Positions 55,481-64,000 of a stretch of 64,000 nucleotides of DNA are shown here, piece after piece. A program made the translations under genes and the position numbers. Origin of the DNA: Capra hircus (taxonomy: Eukaryota > Chordata > Mammalia > Artiodactyla > Bovidae); assembly GCF_001704415.2 (NCBI RefSeq), contig NC_030823.1, positions 68,338,458-68,402,457 on the forward strand, read 5' to 3'. Under the pieces are notes generated by a model. That model did not search any database and was not told the origin of the DNA. It was given only the letters and a program-made list of their open reading frames with translations. Numbering within the stretch: the stretch's first letter is position 1; every line of letters begins with the position of its first letter.

Positions 55481-57364
55481 AAAGATTCTTTCTGCATTCC
55501 TAGCTGACTGAGATCTACTCAATCTTGATTACTCCTTTGCTTATTACCTCTTCTACTTATTATTGTATTGCTAGAATAGACTTAGGGATACAGTTACAAA
55601 TGCTTCTGTGCATGTGTGTGTGTGTGAGAGAGAGAGAGGCAGAGACAGAGATGAGAAAGAAGAGACTGAAGATTCCAAAATGCTGGGGGGAGAGGGGTTG
55701 GTAAAGAGAAAGTTCCAGAGGTGTGGAATCCAGAGGACAGGTAGAGGTATGGGACTTAGCAAGTGAAGATAGGATACTGGGAAATTTGAACTGAATTCAT
55801 GAGAGTCTCAAGTAGCCTTGTCCAATAACCTCAGATGTTCTACAAATGAAGAATAATATCTTCTAAGAGATGGTCCTGGATGGGCTGATAGTTGAGGAGA
55901 GTGCTTGCACTATAGAAGTCAGTAAGAAATGAATAAAACATTAAACTGAAATAGGGGAGGGTCAATGGAAGTGCAGGTAACTCCAGGACAAGGGGAAGCC
56001 TCTTCTACTCTCTATCGGCTTTTAGACCCCGTCTTCTACGATGTCCATGAGGGAGAGTGCAATGCTGACCATTGATTACCATCCCACCTTAACTTCTCAG
56101 ATCCGAACTTCACAAATATTTCTCAACTTTCTTGACTTTCAAAGTGAAGAAATTAGGATATGGAGTTTCTTCTGCCCTGATTATTGATAGGTATTTGTCT
56201 GATTTTCTTAAGAATCACCATATGTGGTCTCTTTCCAGCTGATGGAGGTATGATACTCATGATGTAGGTCCATCTCCAGTAAGTAGCATGCTCGATCTTT
56301 CCTTGTAAAAGGAAAGCGTTATTTTGCATATAACAAGTCTACTGACATCCTTTGCTTTCTACTGGCATGGTGAAGATGTAGTCCTAGTCCTACTAAGGAC
56401 TACATTTTCACCTACTAATTGGGTTGTGAGTTTGGAACTGTAGCTAAGAAGATCCGTGCCAAGTAAATGTATTATAATGACTTTGGTCTGTATCATCAGT
56501 CTTAGATAATTGTACCACAGCTGACATGACTTCCTTCCAGAGGCAGACTGTTGGAATGAATGACATAATAATGCCATGATTAATCTGACCTAGCCCTCAC
56601 GGGAGGGTGAAGAGGTGCAAATCCACGGGCTGCTATAACTAATGTCAAATGATCCATCAACAAGGCATTTGTGGGTAAAGCATCAATCCTAAAACACACT
56701 GTTGAAAATAACGCCTGGTGGAAATAAGTATGTAGCCCTCTAGACCCTGATAAAGAGGGCAATTAACATTATAAGCAGGGCACACTTTTGATATTTTAAT
56801 TTGGGATTTGAGAATTGAGATTGTTGATACTCATCATTGCATCATTCTTGAGAATACAGAAAGACCCCCCGCACCGTATATTTTTCAAACCTATGTTGAA
56901 ACTTACATATGATATTGCTGAATGATACTTCGCAAATATTAGTAACTGATCTCTGTGCGGTCAATTGTGTACTTGATTAACCTTAGTTGCCAAGATAGCA
57001 ATGAAAAGAGCACTCTTACTATTTTTTGATGTTTTATTTCTGATCATGGTTGTAGAAGAACGGAAAAAAATGGCTTCAGGAGAGAATAATTAGGAGGCTA
57101 ATTAATTAAGGTCTGTTTATAGTTTTGTTTTCAAGGCATTTATTGGTCTTAACTATAAGATTCTAGTTTCATTGAAGATATTAGGGATGACGAAGGGATA
57201 GTGAGGCAAGCAAGTAAACGCACACTCTGATAGCTGGGACAGCAGGAGTATGGGGCCCTACCAAGCTGACTGTGCTCTATCCTCCTTTCAACACTAAGAA
57301 TGAGATCGAAAATTCCGAAATACTAGGGATTAATAGGAAAAATATCCCAAGGGTCCCTAGAGGC
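55481..57364. other. 1.9 kb unassigned sequence
   Basis: A (TG)n(AG)n tract lies at 55611-55638. No gene found. The short minus-strand frames at 56359-56762 lack recognisable domains. Confidence 0.4.
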
Positions 57365-57574
57365 ATAGAATTAAGACACACATGGGAGAATAAGGCTTGG
57401 AAAGCTCTGTTGGGAGGGTTTTAAATGCATTACCTTTATTCTCGCAGCTCTATAAGACAGTATTACTAAATAGAATTAAGACACACATGGGAGAATAAGG
57501 CTTGGAAAGCTCTGTGTGGAGGGTTTTAAATGCATTACCTTTATCCTCGCAGCTCTATAAGACAGTATTACTAT
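57365..57574. repeat. 105-bp tandem duplication (two copies)
   Basis: The unit starting 'atagaattaagacacacatgg' and ending 'cagtattacta' occurs at 57365-57469 and 57470-57574 with only about three differences. It includes the start of an antisense MIR. The low divergence indicates a recent duplication or an assembly artefact. Confidence 0.95.
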
Positions 57575-57660
57575 TGCCTCTATTTTTCAGGTAAGAACAC
57601 TGAGGCCCAGAGAGAAAATATGGGCATATTCACAAAGCGAGTAAATGGAGGAAGAATTTT
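57525..57660 (-). mobile_element. MIR SINE, antisense
   Basis: 'tttaaatgcattacctttatcctcgcagc', 'ttcaggtaagaacactgaggcccagagag', 'gcatattcacaaagcgagtaaatgg': antisense MIR order. Its left part is duplicated in the preceding 105-bp unit. Confidence 0.78.
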
Positions 57661-57702
57661 CATCCATACAATGTGAGCTGGAACTCTCTTAGGTATGTTA
57701 TG

Positions 57703-58535
57703 CTTCAGTTCAGTTCAGTTCAGTCACTCAGTCATGTCCGACTCTTTGCGACCCCATGAATGGCAGCACGCCAGGCCTCCCTGTCCATCACCAACTCCCG
57801 GAGTTCACTCAGACTCGTGTCCATCGAGTCAGTGATGCCATCCAGCCATCTCATCCTGGGTCGTCCTCTTCTTCTCCTGCCCCCAATCCCTCCCAGCATC
57901 AAAGTCTTTTCCAATGAGTCAACTGTTCGCATGAGGTGGCCAGAGTACTGGAGTTTAAGCTTTAGCATCATTCCTTCCAAAGAAATCCCAGGGCTGATCT
58001 CCTTCAGAATGGACTGGTTGGATCTCCTTGCAGTCCAAGGGACTCTCAAGAGTCTTCTCCAACACCACAGTTCAAAAGCATCAATTCTTCAGTGCTCAGC
58101 CTTCTTCACAGTCCAACTCTCACATCCCTACATGACTACTGGAAAAACCATAGCCTTGACTAGATGGACCTTAGTTGGCAAAGTAATGTCTCTGTTTTTG
58201 AATATACTATCTAGGTTGGTCATAACTTGTCTTCCAAGGAGTAAGCGTCTTTTAATATCATGGCTGCAATTATCATCTGCAGTGATTTTGGAGCCCAGAA
58301 AAAGAAAGTCTGACACTGTTTCCACTGTTTCCCCATCTATTTCCCATGAAGTGATGGGACTGGATGCAATGATCTTCGTTTTCTTTCTTAAAAAGTTTTA
58401 AGCCAACTTTTTCACTCTCCTCTTTTACTTTCATCAAGAGGCTTTTTAGTTCCTCTTCACTTTCTGCCATAAGGGTGGTGTCATCTGCATATCTGAGGTT
58501 ATTGATATTTCTCCCGGCAATCTTGATTCCAGCTG
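57703..58535 (-). mobile_element. BovB LINE 3' end, minus strand (left arm of inverted pair)
   Basis: The left end is the BovB terminus ('cagttcagttcagttcagtc'). The right end stops after the reverse transcriptase catalytic-box region; minus-strand LRYADDTTLMA is readable near 58475-58505. It abuts a second BovB in the opposite direction. Frames are broken at about 58390. Confidence 0.95.
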
Positions 58536-59195
58536 GTCCCATCCCTTCATGGCAAATAGATGGAGAAACAGTGGAAACAGTGGCAGACTTTATTTTGGGG
58601 GGCTCCAAAATCACTGCAGATGGTGATTGCAGCCATGAAATTTAAAAGACACTTACTCCTTGGAAGGAAATTTATGACCAATATGATAGCATATTGAAAA
58701 GCAGAGACATTACTTTGCCAACAAATGTCTGTCTAGTCAAGGCTATGGTTTTTCTAGTTGTCATGTATGGATGTGAGAGTTGGACTGTGAAGAAGGCTGA
58801 GCGCTGAAGAATTGATGCTTTTGAACTGTGGTGTTGGAGAAGACTCTTGAGAGTCCCTTGGACTGCAAGGAGATCCAACTAGTCCATTCTAAAGGAGATC
58901 AGTCCTGGGTATTCTTTGGAAGGAATGATGCTGAAGCTGAAATTCCAGTACTTTGGCCACCTCATTCAAAAAATTGACTCACTGGAAAAGACTTGGATGC
59001 TGGGAGGGATTGGGGGCAGGAGGAGAAGGGGACGACAGAGGATGAGATGGCTGGATGGCTTCACCAACTCGATGGATGTGAGTTTGAGTGAACTCCAGGA
59101 GTTGGTGATGGACAGGGAGGCCTGGCATGCTGCAATTCATGGGGTCGCAAAGAGTCGGACATGACTGAGCAACTGAACTGAACTGAACTGAAAGG
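58536..59195 (+). mobile_element. BovB LINE 3' end, plus strand (right arm of inverted pair)
   Basis: Starts 'ggtcccatcccttcatggc', which corresponds to 58342-58361 of the left arm in reverse, and runs to the 3' terminus 'gactgagcaactgaactgaactgaactga'. It carries the 'gatgctttt gaactgtggtg' and 'ctttggccacctcattc' C-terminal segments. Confidence 0.95.
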
Positions 59196-61130
59196 GGAAA
59201 TTAATATACATACTCTGTTCTTCCTGTTCTGTGCAGTCAGTGTGGTTGATATAAGACCCTACTCAGCAAAAAAGTTACACAGTTTGTTTGTTGGAGATCC
59301 TGGGTGGGTAAGGAGGGCAAGAAAGAGGAGACTGCTTTCATCAGTCACATAGAGTTCTTTGCTTTACCCTCACTATTTAAAAACAACCAGGTAAATCAAT
59401 AAGTTTGACGTGGAAGTGGGAAGATTCAAACTTGTTAGGCAACACATGGAAAAAACAATCAAATCAGTTGGCTGATAGCCTCCAATCAATGACTGCAAGA
59501 TTAAGAAAGGAACTCCAACCTGTTGCTTATTTCTTGCAGACTCTATAAAGTCCTAGCTATTTTATTGAAGGGATTTTACATCAAAACATATGCAGAGATT
59601 TGGCCCATTAATTGTTCTGTTTTAGTCAAAGAGTGTCATGAGGAGGTGGTGTGGGGTGTAAAGGTGGGTAAGGTGCTCACTTGACTTCATACTTTTTGGT
59701 ACATCTTGCTGGATTAACCTCCAAAAAACCATACTTAAATCGTGTAGTTGCTTAACGAATACTTGCAAATTTATATCCTTTTTCCAGTCACATAAAATGA
59801 AGAAATTTTCAGTATTCTCTTCATTGAATTTGACATCTTATATACCATAAGGAAGTTAGTTCTATGAGAGCAGATTTGTGTTTTAATTTTTTTTTTTTTT
59901 TTTGCCTTTTAGCATGTTTGTCTCTTGCTTGGAACTTTGGGAAGACCATCTGAGGGCTTCAATAGTTGATAAAAGCAAGCTAACGCAAATAATCACCTTC
60001 TGGTACTTCTTTCCACATATTCTAATTTTTTAATGGAGAAAATGCATTCTTAAATTAAATATGCATAATAAGGAATACTAATAATAAGAATAAAGTGGAA
60101 TATGTGAGAATGAATCTAGTGTTGTAAGCAAAATGCATTTGATTTGCAAAGGATAAAAGCTGGCTTGAATTAGTAAGAATCAGTGCAAAAAAAGAAAAGC
60201 CTCGTAATGTTCATAAATTGTCCATAATTGTATGGATTTTAAATATAAAAGTTGGCAGTGGCAAAAGCTAAAAGCCATTAGGAGAGATACCATTGTGCAA
60301 TGTACTAGGAGCAGCAAGTCACAATCTTATGAAAAAAAAAAAAATGCTCCCTAGAGTTTTCTAAAATTTTGATAACCATGCTTGAGACTTATCTTGATGT
60401 TTACTACAATGCCTGCATTGTTCAGCATAGCATGGCCTAATGCATATATGAATCATATTTGAAAAGAGCTACTAATTAACATGAATAGTCTTCTTCTGTG
60501 AAGGTCGTTTATTGCAAAGTTCATCCCCGCCCCCCCCACCACTGTGTTTTTCCCCAGCTGACTATCACTAAAGGAGTCCTCAACAACAGCCATTAGTTTA
60601 AGAGACTAGTCTGTTTTCTCTCTGACATTGGGTCATAGTTTTAAAGAGTCTTTTTCTCCTGCCAAGGAGCTATAAAAAGTAGTATTTAAAAGTAAGAGAG
60701 GTAGAAAAGAGAAAACAATCTTTCTGTTACTGAGCAGTACATCCACTCCTTAAGTTTTATTTTCTCATCAACTTCTTGTTATAGTGTTGAAAGATTATTT
60801 AGCAAAACTGTTAGACATAATCTCAGATGAAATCAGTGAATTGTTCTTTGAAAACTGACTTGCCAGTTCTTCTCTAGGATTCACTGGGATGGTCCCTGAA
60901 CTGTTTTCCAAATAAATAAAAGCGTTTGGGGACTTTGTTCTACTGTTCTGCCCGGGAGGAACTTCCAGAACGTTTCACCACTCAGTTTTGGGTGCAGTAG
61001 GTTTTTTTGGCTTAGGTGTTTCAAGCAACTTAGCCAAGATGCAGGGATTCCCAACGGCTGTTGGGAATATTACCCAATGCTGAAAATGTCGCTAAGTTAA
61101 ATACTTTTGTGTGGAGCTTTGTCTCCATTT
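59196..61130. other. 1.9 kb unassigned sequence
   Basis: No repeat or gene recognised apart from a poly-T run (about 59887-59903), a poly-A run (about 60330-60343) and a short C-run near 60528. AT-rich overall. Confidence 0.4.
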
Positions 61131-61170
61131 GTGATGGTTAATTTTACATATCACCTTGGCTAGGTTATGG

Positions 61171-61492
61171 TTGCCGTCGTTCAGTTGCTCAGTTGTGTCC
61201 AACTCTTTGCAACCTCATGGATCTCCACACGCCAGGCTTCCCTGTCATTCATCATCTCCCTGACCTTGCTCATATTCATGTCCATTGAATTAATGATGCC
61301 ATCCAACCATCTTGTCCTCTGTCATCCCCTTCTCCTCCTGCCTTCAAACTATGCCAGCATCAGGGTCTTTTCTAATGAGCTGGCTCTTCATATCAGGTGA
61401 CCAAATTATTGGAGCTTCAGCTTCAACATCAGTCCTTCTAATGAATGTTCAGGACTGATTCCTTTAGGACTGACTGGTTTGATTGATTCCTT
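61171..61492 (-). mobile_element. Older BovB 3' end, minus strand
   Basis: 'cgttcagttgctcagttgtgtcc', 'cacgccaggcttccctgtc', 'ttctcctcctgccttc', 'atcaggtgaccaaattattggagcttcagc' are BovB 3' text, more diverged than other copies here. The flanking 'taggtt' at 61161-61166 and 61493-61498 may be what is left of the target-site duplication. Confidence 0.88.
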
Positions 61493-61757
61493 TAGGTTTT
61501 GCTACCCAGTTTGTTTGGTCAAACTCCAGTCTAAATGTTGCCATGATGAATTTTTTAAATGTGATTTGTATTTAAGTCAGTAGATTTTGAGTAAAGCAGA
61601 TTATCCTTAAAAATGAGGGTAGGCCTCATCCAATCAGTTGAAGATCTTCACAGCAAAGACTGAGGTTTCCCAAAGAAGTTCTGCCCCAATATTAAAACAT
61701 GGAAACTCTGTCTGATTTCAAAACTTGCCAATTTTGGACTCAAGACTGTAATACTTA

Positions 61758-62740
61758 AGTTCAGTCACTCAGTTGTGTCTGACTCTTTGCAACCCCATGA
61801 ATCGCAGCATGCCAGGCCTCCCTGTCCATTACCAACTCCCGGAGTTCACTCAGACTCACGTCCATCGAGTCCATGATGCCATCCAGGCATCTCATCCTCT
61901 GTCGTCCCCTTCTCCTCCTGCCCCCTATCCCTCCCAGCATCAGAGTCTTTCCCAATGAGTCAACTCTTCACATGAGGTGGCCAAAGTACTGGAGTTTCAG
62001 CTTTAGCATCATTCCTTCCAAAGAAATCCCAGGGCTGATCTCCTTCAGAATGGACTGGTTGGATCTCCTTGCAGTCCAAGGGACTCTTAAGAGCCTTCTC
62101 CAATACCACAGTTCAAAAGCATCAATTCTTCGGCGTTCAGCCTTCTTCACAGTCCAACTCTCACATCCATACATGACCACTGGAAAAACCATAGCCTTGA
62201 CTAGACGGACCTTAGTCGGCAAAGTAATGTCTCTGCTTTTGAACATACTATCTAGGTTGGTCATGACTTTTCTTCCAAGGAGTAAGCATCTTTTAATTTC
62301 ATGGCTACAATCACCATCTGCAGTGATTTTGGAGCCCCCAAAAAATAAAGTCTGACACTGTTTCCACTGTTTCTCCATCTATTTGCCACGAAGTGATGGG
62401 ACCGGATGCCATGATCTTCGTTTTCTGAATGTTGAGCTTTAAGCCAACTTTTTCGCTCTCCTCTTTCACTTTCATCAAGAGGCTTTTTAGCTCCTCTTCA
62501 CTTTCTGCCATAAGGGTGGTATCATCTGCATATCTGAGGTTATTGATATTTCTCCCCACAATCTTGATTCCAGCTTGTGTTTCTTCCAGTCCAGCGTTTC
62601 TCATGATGTACTCTGCATAGAAGTTAAATAAGCAGGGTGACAATATACAGCCTTGACATACTCCTTTTCCTATTTGGGACCAGTCTGTTGTTCCATGTCC
62701 AGTTCTAACTGTTGCTTCCTGACCTGCATACATACAGGTA
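61758..62740 (-). mobile_element. BovB LINE, 5'-truncated (~1 kb), minus strand
   Basis: The left end is the BovB terminus ('agttcagtcactcagttgtg'); the right end stops in the reverse transcriptase near 'cctgacctgcatac'. Minus-strand frames at 62311-62733 and 61968-62378 carry LRYADDTTLMA and the C-terminal region, separated by one frameshift. An exact 11-bp target-site duplication, tgtaatactta, lies at 61747-61757 and 62741-62751. Confidence 0.97.
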
Positions 62741-62885
62741 TGTAATACTTATTCCTCCCTAAATTTCCCTGATGACCTGTTCTACTGACTTGCCAGCCCC
62801 CACAAACAAGTGGGTCAATTCCTTAAAATAAATTTATCTATCTATCTCTATCCTAATGGTTCTCCTTCTGTAGAGAACCCTGAAT

Positions 62886-63540
62886 AATCCTATACATCAT
62901 TCAAGTAAAATTAATAGTAAGTTTATAGTATAAAACATGTTCTCTTAGCTGCTTGACCTGTAAGATAGAACTGGATTTTAAGCCAGGTTTTCATGATGTA
63001 ACAAAGTGATTAAAGAGCTTTAATCAAAGTGATTAAAGTGATCACAATCACCCCATTGTGATTTTGTCTACATGATACCAGACACCGTATTTGATAAAAA
63101 CATAAGTCATTTTTACTCATAAATCTGGTTTGAGTAAATCTGTAAGAATTTGTCAACTGTGTGCAGTTTTTGATATCTGAAGAGGCCAGGGAAGCCTCTT
63201 TCAGATAAAGCATTGTGTAGCTTTATTGGAAAGGGATGGATCACCCCAGTGAAGCTTGGTTTTTGAAAAGAAGCTGTTCTTACACTGCATTTGTAACACA
63301 TACCTTTTTATGTTAAGTTTTGAACTGTGTGTTTTAAAAGTTGAAATTAAGTAAAAGGCATCTAAATAGTCCCTTTAGCCCACACTTCATTGCCACTCTT
63401 CAACTACCAGTTAGCCACTGAAAGGGGTAAGATATGGTCAGTAGAGGGGATGCAACCCTTCAGATACCACCTTCCCCATTCATGGAGTCAGTCTTCAAAA
63501 TCATTGTTTATTGATGGCTCATCACATATGAATGAATGTC
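62886..63540. other. Unassigned sequence
   Basis: No gene or repeat recognised. A local imperfect repeat of 'aaagtgattaaag' occurs at about 63004-63040. Confidence 0.4.
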
Positions 63541-63843
63541 TTACTCAGCTCAACCACAGAAATTCGTTTGCTCACAGTTCTGGAAACTGGAAAGCTCAAG
63601 AGCAAGGACCCGCAGGGTTTGTTTTCTTTTGAGGACTCTCTTTCTGGCTTGCAAATGGCCGCCTTTTTGCTGTGTTCTCATATGGTTTTTCTTCAGTGCG
63701 TGTATGTGGAAAGACCCCACCCTTATGATCTCATTTCACCTTAATTACCTGCTAAAGGTGCTGTCTCCAAATACAGTCATACTGGGGCTTGGTACTTCAA
63801 CACATGAATTTGGTGCAGCAGGTTTACAGTTCAGTCCATAGCA
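63541..63843 (-). mobile_element. MaLR LTR (MST type), antisense, truncated
   Basis: 'tttgctcacagttctggaaactggaaagctc', 'tgttctcatatgg', 'cttatgatctcatttcacc', 'gtgctgtctccaaatacagtc', 'tttacagttcagtccatagca': reverse-complement order of MST/MLT1 LTRs. Overlapping plus-strand frames at 63390-63841 are inside or beside it and are not genes. Confidence 0.88.
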
Positions 63844-64000
63844 ACAAGGCTCTCTGTTTTGTACTCAAGGCATTTCTTTATCAAGCACTCTTCTGAGACT
63901 ACAGTGTTGTAGGGGGGATTGAGCAAGTGTACAGAGGTCTATACCATGAGTCTGAATGTGATGCTCAAAGCAAGAGTCTACAACACTGTAAGGGATGGGG

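Larger units (their letters stand above)
61131..62885 (+). mobile_element. ERVL-type LTR (MLT2-like) carrying two BovB insertions
   Basis: LTR pieces in sense: 61131-61170 'tgtgatggttaattttacatatcaccttggctagg'; 61493-61757 'cagtttgtttggtcaaactccagtctaaatgttgcc', 'gagtaaagcagattatcc', 'ggcctcatccaatcagttgaag'; 62741-62885 'ctgacttgccagcccccacaaac', 'ccttaaaataaatttatctatctatc', 'tagagaaccctgaataatcc'. These join into one LTR of the MLT2 class once both BovB insertions are set aside. Confidence 0.85.

Noticed and set aside
57760..58401. Plus-strand open frame of 213 codons
   Set aside because: It is the antisense shadow of the minus-strand BovB; the same shadow recurs at 44865-45470 and 61873-62355.
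1..64000. CRISPR array, operons, phage or bacterial mobile systems
   Set aside because: The window is mammalian nuclear DNA. Direct repeats are target-site duplications, microsatellites or tandem duplications, with no regular spacer structure.

Overview
This is nuclear DNA from a pecoran ruminant, most likely a bovid (cattle, sheep, goat or relative). The evidence is the dense load of ruminant repeats: BovB (RTE-clade) LINEs, Bov-tA tRNA-derived SINEs and BOV-A2 dimeric SINEs. Around them lie CHR-type cetartiodactyl SINEs and the older mammalian layer (L1, L2, MIR, MaLR/ERVL LTRs, hAT-Charlie, Tigger, mariner). I found no intact protein-coding gene, no functional RNA gene and no CRISPR array. 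Open frames longer than 60 codons are either pieces of repeats or chance frames.

Layout. 1-15 kb: SINEs, BovB tails, L2 and MaLR LTRs, three TG microsatellites and a 65-bp mariner-type MITE. 15.5-20.1 kb: no repeat I can name. 20.1-25.4 kb: young Bov-tA and BOV-A2 copies in and beside the degraded internal region of a class III (ERV-L-like) endogenous retrovirus on the minus strand. 27.5-30.8 kb: a Tigger1-like DNA transposon split by a Bov-tA and by a 1.4-kb BovB. 33-34.8 kb: L1, MIR and L2 remnants. 35-37.6 kb and 40.06-40.53 kb: repeat-free blocks that could be conserved regulatory DNA. 42.7-47.3 kb: a minus-strand L1 abutting the longest BovB here (2.5 kb, with endonuclease and reverse transcriptase remnants). 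47.3-48.3 kb: a 5'-truncated processed pseudogene of CHMP3, itself hit by a SINE. 48.5-55.5 kb: L2, L1/HAL1 and SINEs. 57.3-59.2 kb: a 105-bp tandem duplication, then a head-to-head inverted pair of BovB 3' ends. 61.1-62.9 kb: an ERVL-type LTR carrying two BovB insertions. 63.5-63.8 kb: a MaLR LTR.

The window behaves as intergenic or intronic DNA. What can be read is the order of insertions: many SINEs have exact 10-14-bp target-site duplications, and several loci show two or three insertion layers. I do not see an undescribed biological system. The most useful leads are the inverted BovB pair, the CHMP3 pseudogene, the repeat-free candidate regulatory blocks, and a Bov-tA copy with consensus-perfect Pol III promoter boxes. 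All family names come from recognising consensus features by eye, so boundaries of old repeats are approximate.
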